DNA from: Nocardioides kribbensis | Lineage (GTDB): Bacteria; Actinomycetota; Actinomycetes; Propionibacteriales; Nocardioidaceae | Reading direction: 5' to 3' | DNA length: 64,000 nt | Assembly: GCF_015070375.1 (NCBI RefSeq) | Contig: NZ_JADCLL010000006.1 | Location: forward strand, 248,001 to 312,000 | In this document: piece after piece, positions 18,456 to 26,142 of the stretch | How the letters are laid out: each line of letters begins with the position of its first letter | Position numbering within the stretch: position 1 is the stretch's first letter | The notes under the pieces: generated by a model | The model's input: only the letters and a program-made list of their open reading frames with translations | Told to the model about the DNA's origin: nothing | Database searches by the model: none | Made by a program: the position numbers and the translations under genes

Positions 18456-20206
18456 AGGTCGTCCTCGTCGAAGTCGGGCGCGAGGTCTCGCGCGTACTTG
18501 ATGTCGTCGTTGCTGGTGCCGGCGGCGACCATCGGCCACACCATGGCGTCGCGGTGCACCCGGAAGTCCACCACGACGGGCACGTCGTTGATCTCCATGG
18601 CCTTCTCGATAGTGGCGTCGACGTCGCCGGGGGCCTCGCAGGACAGGCCGACGCAGCCGTAGGCGTCGGCGAGCTTGACGAAGTCGGGGATGCGCACCGG
18701 GCCGCCGTGGCGCTGGAGGTTGGTGTTGGAGTAGCGCTCGTTGTAGAAGAGCGTCTGCCACTGGCGCACCATGCCGAGCGACTCGTTGTTGATGATCGCG
18801 ACCTTGATCGGGATGCCCTCGATCGCGCAGGTGGCGAGCTCCTGGTTGGTCATCTGGAAGCAGCCGTCGCCATCGATCGACCACACGGTGGTGTCGGGCA
18901 TGCCGACCTTGGCGCCCATCGCGGCCGGCACCGAGTAGCCCATGGTGCCGAGGCCGCCGGAGTTGAGCCAGGTATTGGGGTGCTCGTAGCCGATGAACTG
19001 CGCGGCCCACATCTGGTGCTGGCCGACGCCGGAGGTGTAGATGGCCTCGGGCCCGGCGATCGAGCCGAGCCGCTCGATGACGTACTGCGGCGAGAGGCTG
19101 CCGTCGGTGGGCAGGTCGTAGCCCAGGGCGTACTTCTGCTTCACCCCGGCCAGGAACTGCACCCACTGCTCGTAGTCGCCGGTCGTGCCGGCGTCGCTCT
19201 CGGCGGTGAGCGCCACGACGAGGTCGGAGATCACCTCGCGGCAGTCGCCCACGATCGGGACGTCGGCGTGGCGGTTCTTGCCGATCTCGGCGGGGTCGAT
19301 GTCGGCGTGCACGACCTTGGCGCCGGGGGCGAAGGAGTCGAGGTTGCCGGTGACGCGGTCGTCGAATCGGGCACCGAGGCTGATGATGAGGTCGCTCTTC
19401 TGCAGCGCCGCGACCGCCGCCACCGTGCCGTGCATGCCGGGCATGCCCAGGTGCTGGGGGTGGGAGTCGGGGAAGGCGCCGCGGGCCATCAGGGTCGTGA
19501 CCACCGGCATGCCGGTGAGCTCGGCCAGCACGCGCAGCTCACGGTGGGCGCGGGCGCGGATGACGCCGCCGCCGACGTAGAGCACCGGGCGGCGGGCCTC
19601 GAGCGCCAGGCGCGCGGCCTCGCGGATCTGCTTGGCGTGCGGCTTGGTCACCGGGCGGTAGCCGGGCAGCTGGAGCTCGGTGGGCCAGCGGTAGTCGGTC
19701 ATGGCCTGCAGCGCCGACTTGGCGACGTCGACCAGCACCGGTCCGGGGCGACCGGTCGAGGCGATGTGGAAGGCCTCGGCGACCTTCTGCGGGATCTCGG
19801 CGGGGTCGGTGACCAGGAAGTTGTGCTTCGTGATCGGCATCGTGATGCCGCGGATGTCGGCCTCCTGGAAGGCGTCGGTGCCGATCATCGAGGCCCCGAC
19901 CTGGCCGGTCACGGCGACCAGCGGCACGGAGTCCATGTGGGCGTCGGCGAGCGGCGTGACCAGGTTGGTCGCGCCCGGGCCCGACGTGGCCATGCAGACC
20001 CCGACCCGCCCCGTCGCGGCGGCGTACCCCTGGGCGGCGTGGCCTGCACCCTGCTCGTGGCGCACCAGGATGTGGCGGATGGAGGAGTCCATCAGCGGGT
20101 CGTACGCCGGGAGGATCGCGCCGCCGGGGATGCCGAAGACGTCGGTCACGCCGGCCGCCTCCAGCGACTTGATCAGGCTCTGCGCACCCGTCACCTGCTC
20201 GCTCAT
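18452..20206 (-). CDS. ilvB: Acetolactate synthase large (catalytic) subunit
   Basis: ThDP/FAD/Mg enzyme that makes 2-acetolactate or 2-aceto-2-hydroxybutyrate, first common step of BCAA synthesis. The 584-aa product shows the ThDP glutamate in [29 protein letters not shown], the FAD-domain phrase [13 protein letters not shown] and the ThDP motif [15 protein letters not shown]...N. ATG at 20206 follows AGAGG by about 1-6 nt. A leader-peptide attenuator lies 170-270 nt upstream, so expression should respond to charged Leu/Val tRNA. Confidence 0.98.
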   Translation of the reverse strand: MSEQVTGAQSLIKSLEAAGVTDVFGIPGGAILPAYDPLMDSSIRHILVRHEQGAGHAAQGYAAATGRVGVCMATSGPGATNLVTPLADAHMDSVPLVAVTGQVGASMIGTDAFQEADIRGITMPITKHNFLVTDPAEIPQKVAEAFHIASTGRPGPVLVDVAKSALQAMTDYRWPTELQLPGYRPVTKPHAKQIREAARLALEARRPVLYVGGGVIRARAHRELRVLAELTGMPVVTTLMARGAFPDSHPQHLGMPGMHGTVAAVAALQKSDLIISLGARFDDRVTGNLDSFAPGAKVVHADIDPAEIGKNRHADVPIVGDCREVISDLVVALTAESDAGTTGDYEQWVQFLAGVKQKYALGYDLPTDGSLSPQYVIERLGSIAGPEAIYTSGVGQHQMWAAQFIGYEHPNTWLNSGGLGTMGYSVPAAMGAKVGMPDTTVWSIDGDGCFQMTNQELATCAIEGIPIKVAIINNESLGMVRQWQTLFYNERYSNTNLQRHGGPVRIPDFVKLADAYGCVGLSCEAPGDVDATIEKAMEINDVPVVVDFRVHRDAMVWPMVAAGTSNDDIKYARDLAPDFDEDDL

Positions 20207-20373
20207 GCCTCTGTGCCCCTTGCTCCTGTGTGGCCCGCGGGGGGCCGGTGTGTGGCTCGTGGAAGGTGGCCCCGGAGGGCCGTGCCGCCTGGACCTGCGC
20301 GCTGGATCCGCCTGCCGGTGCTGCGTGCTGGATCTGGCGTGCCGCTCGTGGTCGCCTCCGGTGTGCGAGGCAC

Positions 20374-20397
20374 AAAAAAGCCCCCCGGCCCGAGGGC
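20374..20397 (-). terminator. ilvB attenuator terminator
   Basis: Transcribed strand: stem GCCCTC / GGGGGC with a six-nt loop, directly followed by TTTTTT. This is the only classical U-tract terminator I noticed in the window. It lies 41 nt after the leader-peptide stop and about 170 nt before ilvB, so it fits a ribosome-controlled attenuator. The 170 nt that follow up to ilvB contain no gene; a GCTGGATC repeat is the only feature seen. Confidence 0.85.
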
Positions 20398-20438
20398 GAC
20401 GAGGGGTGACACGTGGACTTCGACCGGGTGTGGTGGTC

Positions 20439-20480
20439 TCAGCTCACGCGTCGCGTGCGTACAAGAAGGTCCTGGCGCAT
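20439..20480 (-). CDS. ilvB leader peptide (BCAA attenuator)
   Basis: Thirteen codons, [13 protein letters not shown]. The Leu-Leu-Val core uses CTT CTT GTA, codons that are rare in this GC-rich genome and thus sensitive to tRNA charging. TACCGT lies 7 nt upstream of the ATG, giving a leaderless leader peptide. A short hairpin CACGC/GCGTG falls within the codons. Streptomyces ilvB operons carry a comparable leader. The terminator with T-run follows, completing the attenuator. Confidence 0.82.
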   Translation of the reverse strand: MRQDLLVRTRRVS

Positions 20481-20532
20481 GCTGACCACGGTAGCCCGTG
20501 GCCCCTCTCCCGTCACCACACCCTGCCACCCC

Positions 20533-20570
20533 GTCCCACGATGCGGGACGGCGGTCCCACATCGTGGTCG
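20533..20570. promoter_or_regulatory. Paired palindromic sites upstream of the ilvB leader promoter
   Basis: GTCCCACGATGCGGGAC (20533-20549) is followed after 4 nt by a second half-conserved copy starting GTCCCACATCGTGG (20554). Together they also form one long hairpin (20536-20567). The distances to the leader -10 are 41 and 62 nt; the leuB leader has a related site at 61 nt. I infer an operator for a BCAA-responsive regulator, possibly of the IclR or Lrp type. Confidence 0.5.
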
Positions 20571-20630
20571 GGTGGAGGGTGCCGATCGGCTGGCGGGGTG
20601 CGCGCGCTGATCGGCGTGGCGTGCCCGATC

Positions 20631-20909
20631 ACGCAATTGCGCCGGTTGCGCGGTCGGGCGGCGGTGTCGTCTGCGCTGACTGCGCAAAGCTTGCCGCCAC
20701 CGTCCTGCCCGCCCACGCAATTGCGCCGGTTGCGCAGTCCCGCGGCGGCGCCGTCTGCGCCGACCACGCAAACCTCCCTGCCACCGTCCCGCCCGCCCAC
20801 GCAATTGCGCCGGTTGCGCAGTCCCGCGGCGGCGCCGTCTGCGCCGACCACGCAAACCTCCCCGCCACCGTCCCGCCCGCCCACGCAATTGCGCCGGTTG
20901 CGCAGTCCC
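20631..20909. repeat. Tandem repeat array A, 84-bp unit, 3.3 copies
   Basis: Units start at 20631, 20715, 20799 and 20883 (last partial), exactly 84 bp apart. Each begins ACGCAATTGCGCC, containing the palindrome CGCAATTGCG, and has a second anchor CGCAAACCTCCC at unit position 53 (CGCAAAGC in the degenerate first copy). Units 2 and 3 are nearly identical. The rest of the interval between the ilvB leader region and 20959 holds no gene. The same period and anchors recur in a second array at 27490. Confidence 0.9.
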
Positions 20910-20958
20910 GGTGTCTGCGCGGCCCCTCGGCCGCCCGTCCGGGGCGGCCGGGCGGGGC

Positions 20959-21783
20959 TCAGGCGTCGTCGGCGGGCGGGGCGGTGGCGGAGCCGTCGCG
21001 GCCCAGCCAGGTGCAGACGCAGGCGTGGTTGCCCTCGGCGTCGGCGAGCACCCAGAAGGCCGGGGCGTAGCCGTCGTTGACGAGGGTGCCGCCCGCCTCG
21101 ACCGCAGCGCGCACGCGCTTCTCAGCCAGCTCCGGGGGCACCGTGACGTCGAGATGGAAGCGCTGGCCGGACGTCCCGGCGCGGTCGGCGGCCCCGCCGT
21201 CGGACCCGGTGGCGGCACTGTCGGTGGCCCCGTCGGCGGCTCCGTCGGCGGCTCCGTCGGCGGCGCTGTCGGTGGAGCGCTGGAACCACAGCGCCGAGCG
21301 GCCGTCGCCGTCGAGCACCTCGTCGTCCTCCCCGGCGCTCGGGTCGAGACCGAGCACGGCGGCCCAGAAGGGCTTGATGCGCGACGGGTCGGGGGTGTCG
21401 AGGGCCCACTCGAGGGCCTGCACCTCGTGCGGCGCCGGCTCGGCGCCGACCTGGCCGGCCAGGTCGGTGATCGTGGCGGCCAGGCGCAGGTCGCGGCGGG
21501 TGATGCCGCCGACGTCGTGGCTGGAGAGCACCACGTCGACGTGGGGGTAGCGCAGGTCGACGTCGGGGTGGTGGTCGACCGCGTCGGCCGCGTCGGCGAT
21601 CGCGGCGACCAGGCGGGCGCCGGTGGAGAAGTCGCCGGTGCGGAAGCGCGCGTGGAGGCGCCCGAGGACGAATCGCCACTCCTCGAGCAGGGCCTCGGCC
21701 ACGTCGTGGCCGGTGAGCACCTGCTTGTCCGGGTCGGTCTGCTGGTCGTCGGTCGTGTCGGTCTGGCTCGTGTCGCTGCTCAT
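20959..21783 (-). CDS. Fusion: pterin-4a-carbinolamine dehydratase domain + VOC (glyoxalase-like) domain
   Basis: A 274-aa two-domain protein. Residues about 20-110 form a 4a-hydroxytetrahydrobiopterin dehydratase-like domain with ADAVDHHPDVDLRYPHVDVVLSSHDVGGIT, including the catalytic His pair. Residues about 120-274 are a VOC/glyoxalase-like domain (QALEWALDTPDPSRIKPFWAAVLG ... FHLDVTVPPELAEKRVRAAVEAGG). An Ala-Asp-Gly-rich low-complexity insertion (SAADGAADGAADG) splits the VOC part. ATG at 21783 overlaps the stop of the VOC gene upstream (ATGA), so both are coupled. Whether it recycles pterin cofactor here is unknown; no aromatic hydroxylase gene is present nearby. Confidence 0.85.
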   Translation of the reverse strand: MSSDTSQTDTTDDQQTDPDKQVLTGHDVAEALLEEWRFVLGRLHARFRTGDFSTGARLVAAIADAADAVDHHPDVDLRYPHVDVVLSSHDVGGITRRDLRLAATITDLAGQVGAEPAPHEVQALEWALDTPDPSRIKPFWAAVLGLDPSAGEDDEVLDGDGRSALWFQRSTDSAADGAADGAADGATDSAATGSDGGAADRAGTSGQRFHLDVTVPPELAEKRVRAAVEAGGTLVNDGYAPAFWVLADAEGNHACVCTWLGRDGSATAPPADDA

Positions 21784-22196
21784 GGGAGGACCTCCTGCCC
21801 GATCGGCCCGGGGTTCCAGGCGATCTCCCAACGGTAGCCGTCGGGGTCGGCGAAGTAACCGGTGTAGCCGCCCCAGGCGCGCTCCTGCCCAGGGTGCACC
21901 GGGTCGGCGCCGGCGCCGCGGGCGGTGGCGAGCACGGCGTCGACCTCCTCGCGGGTGGCGACGTTGTGGGCCAGGGTGAGCGGCGCCAGGCCGGGGCCGT
22001 CGGCGAGCGGCCCGACCTCGGCCTCGAAGGCGCGGCGGTCCCACAGGGAGAGCACGACGCGGTCGGCGACCTTGACCATCAGCACCTCCCCCTCGACGTC
22101 GAGGGCGGCGCGCCAGCCGAGACCGTCGAGGTAGAACCGCCGGCTCGCGGCGAGGTCGCGCGCGGCCAGGGTCACGAAGCTGAGTCGCTGGTCCAT
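21780..22196 (-). CDS. VOC family (glyoxalase/bleomycin-resistance-like) protein
   Basis: A 138-aa single VOC protein: MDQRLSFVTLAARDLAASRRFYLDGLGW at the start and GYFADPDGYRWEIAWNPG at the end are the paired beta-alpha-beta-beta-beta motifs, with possible metal ligands in AHNVATREE and WEIAW. Activity is unknown; members range from lyases to drug-binding proteins. Its stop overlaps the start of the pterin-dehydratase/VOC fusion by 4 bp. Confidence 0.85.
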   Translation of the reverse strand: MDQRLSFVTLAARDLAASRRFYLDGLGWRAALDVEGEVLMVKVADRVVLSLWDRRAFEAEVGPLADGPGLAPLTLAHNVATREEVDAVLATARGAGADPVHPGQERAWGGYTGYFADPDGYRWEIAWNPGPIGQEVLP

Positions 22197-22317
22197 CCGG
22201 CGACCCTGCCAGAGCGTGACCGCCGGCGGCCACCGGTCGGCCGAGGTCGGGCCGGGTGGGGGCTCGCCGCAGGTGTTCGCGACCGACGGCGCGGCCTGGC
22301 CCGGGCCCCGGGTCGGG

Positions 22318-23559
22318 TCAGGCCCGCACGCCCTTGCGCCACGACGAGAAGGACCGCACCGAGGCACGCCGCGGACGCACCAGCCACGGCCAGGGATGCA
22401 CCTCCACCGGCTCCAGCGCCGCGGCCCGGCGCGCCCAGCCGGGCACCGGCGCGTGGGTCGTCGCGAGCGAGCGACCGGCCAGCTCCTCGACCACGTCGCC
22501 CCGGCGTACGTCGAGCCTGCGGCCCCCGCCGAGCTCGCCCAGCGTCTCGGCGAGGAAGACCAGCCGCTTGCCCGAGAGCCGCAGCCCGCGCAGCAGCGGC
22601 TCGTCGAAGACGAACACCGCGGGCCGCTCGGGGTCGGCGGCCAGCGCGGGGTCGGTGTCGCCCACGGACTCCGCGGTGAGCCAGACCTCCTCCGCCCCGT
22701 CGCCCTCGACCGACTCGGGGCCGGCCGGGATGTCGCCGGGGCCGAGGTCGGGGGCGCCGGGCCCCCCGACCCGCGCGCCGGTGGAGGCCTCGGGCCAGTC
22801 CTGCACGGGGCAGGCGGCCTTCAGCGGGCACGAGCGGCACAGCTGCGGCGCGCGCTTCTCGACCTGCCAGCGGCTGAAGCCGTAGGGCTTGCCGCTGCCC
22901 GTGCCGGTGGTCCACTGCCAGCCCAGCCGGTTGGCGGCGCGCGAGCCGTCGAGCAGGTGGGCGAACATCGCGTCCTCGCCGTCGCGCCAGGCCGCACCCT
23001 CGCGCACGGCCCACTGGGAGGCGAGCCACATGCGGGTCTGGTTGACCAGCCATCCGTCGTCGTGGAGCTCACCGACCACGGCGTCCATGCACGCCATCTC
23101 TCGCGGCCAGGGGTCGCGGCCGTCGGCGGGCCGGGGGCCGGCGGGCTGCTCGTGACGCAGCGGACGGCCCAGGGCGGGCCCGACGCGGGCGTAGAGGTGG
23201 CGGGCGTACTCCTGCCACAGCAGCTCGTCGCGGTACTTGCGGCGGTCGCGCTCGGGAGCGTCGCCGACCGCCGACCACACCGCGGACAGCGGGGTGAGCC
23301 CGTGGCGGATGTAGGGCGACATGCGGCTCGCGCCGCGGCGCCCCACGGGCAGCACCGTGCTGCGGGTGCGGGCGTAGCCGGTGATGTCGAGGGCCGCGAG
23401 CGCCGCGTCGGCGGCACTCTGCCCGCCGGTGAGCGCTCCGGCGCGCACCCCGTCGGGGCCCTCGAGGGTCAGGTCGCCCAGGTGCGCCGCGACCCACGCG
23501 ACGACGTCGTCGCGGGTCGCGCCGTCGGCGAGGGACGGGGGCGGCGGGAGGCTGGGCAC
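22318..23559 (-). CDS. FAD-binding photolyase/cryptochrome-family protein with permuted domains and FeS-type cysteines
   Basis: A 413-aa protein. Residues about 35-260 match the FAD-binding helical domain of the photolyase superfamily: SPYIRHGLTPLSAVW (81-95), FRDELLWQEYARH-like block (110-121), WLVNQTRMWLASQWAV and GSRAANRLGWQWTTGTGSGKPYGFSRWQ. Four cysteines (157, 241, 244, 250; CxxC plus ACP) match the order of the [4Fe-4S] ligands in FeS-type bacterial photolyases. Residues 310-395 (AVFVFDEPLL, KRLVFLAETLGEL, DVRRGD) look like the Rossmann antenna domain normally found at the N-terminus, so the domain order is reversed. Light-dependent DNA repair or signalling is inferred, not shown. Start GTG at 23559. 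Confidence 0.75.
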   Translation of the reverse strand: MPSLPPPPSLADGATRDDVVAWVAAHLGDLTLEGPDGVRAGALTGGQSAADAALAALDITGYARTRSTVLPVGRRGASRMSPYIRHGLTPLSAVWSAVGDAPERDRRKYRDELLWQEYARHLYARVGPALGRPLRHEQPAGPRPADGRDPWPREMACMDAVVGELHDDGWLVNQTRMWLASQWAVREGAAWRDGEDAMFAHLLDGSRAANRLGWQWTTGTGSGKPYGFSRWQVEKRAPQLCRSCPLKAACPVQDWPEASTGARVGGPGAPDLGPGDIPAGPESVEGDGAEEVWLTAESVGDTDPALAADPERPAVFVFDEPLLRGLRLSGKRLVFLAETLGELGGGRRLDVRRGDVVEELAGRSLATTHAPVPGWARRAAALEPVEVHPWPWLVRPRRASVRSFSSWRKGVRA

Positions 23560-23630
23560 CCCCTCAGCATCGCCCGCGCCACCGACACCCGGGTCACCCT
23601 CGTGGCTCCGGTCGGCCGCGGGCGGATCGT

Positions 23631-23690
23631 GCGGGTCGGGTCGGGTGGGGTCGGGTGGGGTCGGGTCGGGTCGCGGGCGGGGGCGGACTC
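23631..23690 (+). repeat. G-rich short repeat, (TCGGG)n
   Basis: About ten runs of three or more G separated by TC or T in 60 nt, between the photolyase-like gene and the S66 peptidase. It could form a G-quadruplex on the plus strand. The 145-nt intergenic gap holds nothing else recognisable. Confidence 0.6.
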
Positions 23691-23704
23691 GGGCGACCGT
23701 GCGC

Positions 23705-24712
23705 TCAGGCGAAGGTCTGGACGAGGGTGCGGTCGCCGGTGTCGACGTCGGCGAGGGCGCCGTTGACGAGCGGGAGGAAGGGCTGCACGTGGCCGATCTC
23801 CACGTCGAGGACGACCGGGAGGTCGAGCATCCCGAGGGCGTCCTTGACCGCCTCGGCCTGGGTCAGGTGCTCGGCGGCGGGGGCGGAGGTGCGCCCGACG
23901 AGGATGCCGGTGGCGTGGTCGAACCACCCGGCCAGGCGCAGGCCGTGCAGCGCGCGGGCGACGTCGTAGGCGCCGTGCTCGGCGGCCTCGACGTATACGA
24001 CGAGGCCGTCGTCGGCGTGGGCCTCGCCGAAGCCGCGCACGTCGGCGTACGCCGTGCCCGCCAGTGGGCTCAGCACCTCCAGGCAGCCGCCGACCAGGCG
24101 CCCGGAGAAGGAGGCCTCTCCCCCGCCCAGCAGCGACCAGCCGCCCTCGTCGGGCAGCGTCATGCGGTCGACGCCGGGCTCGGCGACGTAGTCGTCCCAG
24201 CCGTCGGCGCGGTAGCGGCCCGGACTCGTCTGGGTGAGGGGGCCGGTGGCGGAGGCGACGTCGACCCAGTGCAGCAGACCGTCGGGGGCGGCGTAGGGGG
24301 TGTCCATGAGGTTCCAGCCGTGCAGGGTCGCCCAGCCCAGCCGGGTGGTGAGCGGCAGCAGCACGGTGTCGAGGTCGCTCCACCCGACCACCCAGGTGGG
24401 CTCGGCGCGCTCGACGGCGGCCCAGTCGAGCTCCTCGAGCAGGTCGATGGCCAGCTCGCCGCCCCACGGCGGCACGACGGCGCGGATCGCGGGGTCGGTG
24501 AGCATCGCGCCGAGCTCGGCCGCGCGCCGGGCGCGCGGGGCGGAGGTGACCGACGAGCCGTCGAGGCAGTCGCCGAGCACCACCTCGAAGCCGCGCTCGC
24601 GCAGCGAGGCCACGGCGGCGTCGAGGCGCGGGCGCAGCGGGCCCGCCACCCCCGAGGAGGGAGCGGTCACGCCGATCGTGTCGCCGGGCTGCAGGGGCCT
24701 GGGGTAGCGCAT
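23705..24712 (-). CDS. S66 family peptidase (LD-carboxypeptidase / MccF-like)
   Basis: A 335-aa cytoplasmic serine peptidase. PGDTIGVTAPSSG at the N-terminus, PPWGGELAIDLLEELDW and the nucleophile in GWSDLD (Ser112) are family motifs; the Glu in YVEAAEHG and the His in DVEIGHVQP complete the Ser-Glu-His triad. The PWGG(E) segment resembles the MccF immunity branch more than LdcA. LdcA recycles murein tetrapeptide; MccF cleaves microcin C-like aminoacyl-nucleotides. Which substrate applies here is open. ATG at 24712. Confidence 0.87.
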   Translation of the reverse strand: MRYPRPLQPGDTIGVTAPSSGVAGPLRPRLDAAVASLRERGFEVVLGDCLDGSSVTSAPRARRAAELGAMLTDPAIRAVVPPWGGELAIDLLEELDWAAVERAEPTWVVGWSDLDTVLLPLTTRLGWATLHGWNLMDTPYAAPDGLLHWVDVASATGPLTQTSPGRYRADGWDDYVAEPGVDRMTLPDEGGWSLLGGGEASFSGRLVGGCLEVLSPLAGTAYADVRGFGEAHADDGLVVYVEAAEHGAYDVARALHGLRLAGWFDHATGILVGRTSAPAAEHLTQAEAVKDALGMLDLPVVLDVEIGHVQPFLPLVNGALADVDTGDRTLVQTFA

Positions 24713-24854
24713 GGCCTCACCCTGCCACGCGGCCCGACGAGCGCCGAGCGGGCGGGGCGAGCGGCGCGCGAACCCCGGACGTCACGCGCCACGAGGATGC
24801 GATTCCACCCTCCGCATGACGTCCGGCGCAGCACCCGACCGGACGGCGGCGACC

Positions 24855-26072
24855 TCAGCCGAGCAGCCCCCCGAGCACGTCGCGCACCTGCTCGAGACCG
24901 GCCCGGACCTCGGCGTACGACGTCGACAGCGGCGACAGCCCCAGGCGCAGGCCGCCGGGGTCGCGGTAGTCGGGGATGACGTCGCGGCGCCACAGCTCGG
25001 TGGTGACCTCGCGCATCCGCTCGTGCACCAGGGTGACGTGGCCGCCGCGCAGGGCGGGGTCGCGCGGGGTGGCCACGCCCACGCCGAGCGGCGCGAGCAG
25101 GTCGTCGGCCAGGTCGAGGGCGTAGCCGGTGAGCCCCACCGACTTCTCGCGCACCGCGGCGATGCCGACCCGGTCGAGCAGCTCGAGCATGTCGCGCACC
25201 GGCTGCATGCCGACCACCGGCGGCGTGCCCGACAGCATCCGGCGGATGCCGTCGGCCGGGCGGTAGGTCGGGCCCATGAGGAAGGGGTCGTGCGCACCGA
25301 TCCAGCCCTGCAGCGGCTGCTCGATCTCGGCGAGCAGCCGCTCGGCGACGTAGACGAAGGCCGGCGACCCGGGGCCGCCGTTGAGGTACTTGTAGGTGCA
25401 GCCCACCGCGAGGTCGGCGTCCCAGCCGTCGAGCTCCACCGGCACCGAGCCCACCGCGTGGCTGAGGTCCCACAGCACCAGCGCGCCCGCGTCGTGCGCG
25501 AGGCGGGTCAGCGTCACGCCGTCGGCGAGGTACGCCGAGCGGTAGGCCACGTGGCTGAGCACGACGAGCGCCGTACGCTCCCCCACCGCCTCGGCCAGCA
25601 GCTCCTCGCTCACCCCGAGCGCGGTGTCGACCTCGACCCAGCGCAGGGTCAGCCCGCACTCGCGGGCCACGCCCTCGGCGAGGTAGCGGTCGGTGGGGAA
25701 GTTGTCACGGTCGACCACGATCTCGTCGCGGCCCGGACGCAGCGCCACCGCGGCGCGCATCGCCTTGTAGAGCAGCACGGTCGTGGAGTCGCCGATGGTG
25801 GTCTGGCCCGCGGCGGCGCCCAGGCAGGTGCGGGCGATGTCGTCGCCGACGCGCTGCGGCAGGTCGAACCAGTCCTCGTCCCAGCCGCGGATCAGCCGCC
25901 CGCCCCACTCGTGGTCGACGAAGCCGGCGAGACGGGCGCCGGTGACGGCGAGGGGGCGGCCCAGGGAGTTGCCGTCGAGGTAGACCAGCGGGCTGCTCGC
26001 GCCGACGAAGCGGTCGCGGTGGTCGGCCAGCGGGTCGGCGGCGTCGCGGGGGGCGGGGTCGAGGTCGCTCAC
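24855..26072 (-). CDS. kynU: Kynureninase
   Basis: PLP hydrolase that splits kynurenine (or 3-hydroxykynurenine) into anthranilate (or 3-hydroxyanthranilate) and alanine. The 405-aa product has YLDGNSLGRP, IGDSTTVLLYK, WDLSHAVGSVPVELDGWDADLAVGCTYKYLNGGPGSPAF with PLP Lys228, and GTPPVVGMQPVRDMLEL. No tryptophan dioxygenase or kynurenine formamidase gene is near, so the pathway partners lie elsewhere. GTG at 26072; divergent from the Eis-like gene. Confidence 0.95.
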   Translation of the reverse strand: MSDLDPAPRDAADPLADHRDRFVGASSPLVYLDGNSLGRPLAVTGARLAGFVDHEWGGRLIRGWDEDWFDLPQRVGDDIARTCLGAAAGQTTIGDSTTVLLYKAMRAAVALRPGRDEIVVDRDNFPTDRYLAEGVARECGLTLRWVEVDTALGVSEELLAEAVGERTALVVLSHVAYRSAYLADGVTLTRLAHDAGALVLWDLSHAVGSVPVELDGWDADLAVGCTYKYLNGGPGSPAFVYVAERLLAEIEQPLQGWIGAHDPFLMGPTYRPADGIRRMLSGTPPVVGMQPVRDMLELLDRVGIAAVREKSVGLTGYALDLADDLLAPLGVGVATPRDPALRGGHVTLVHERMREVTTELWRRDVIPDYRDPGGLRLGLSPLSTSYAEVRAGLEQVRDVLGGLLG

Positions 26073-26142
26073 GGCGCATGTCTACACGCGCGCCCGCCCC
26101 GGGCCCGCCACCGGCCCGGCGCGCCCGGCTAGGTTCGGGGTC

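Noticed and set aside
20631..20909. CRISPR-like array
   Set aside because: The units are 84 bp with short anchors, units within an array are nearly identical including the filler, and no cas genes are present.
20498..21070. Plus-strand frame through repeat array A with a 28-residue repeat
   Set aside because: 84 is a multiple of 3, so any frame through the array stays open and looks repetitive. The product has no recognisable fold, and minus-strand frames are equally open.
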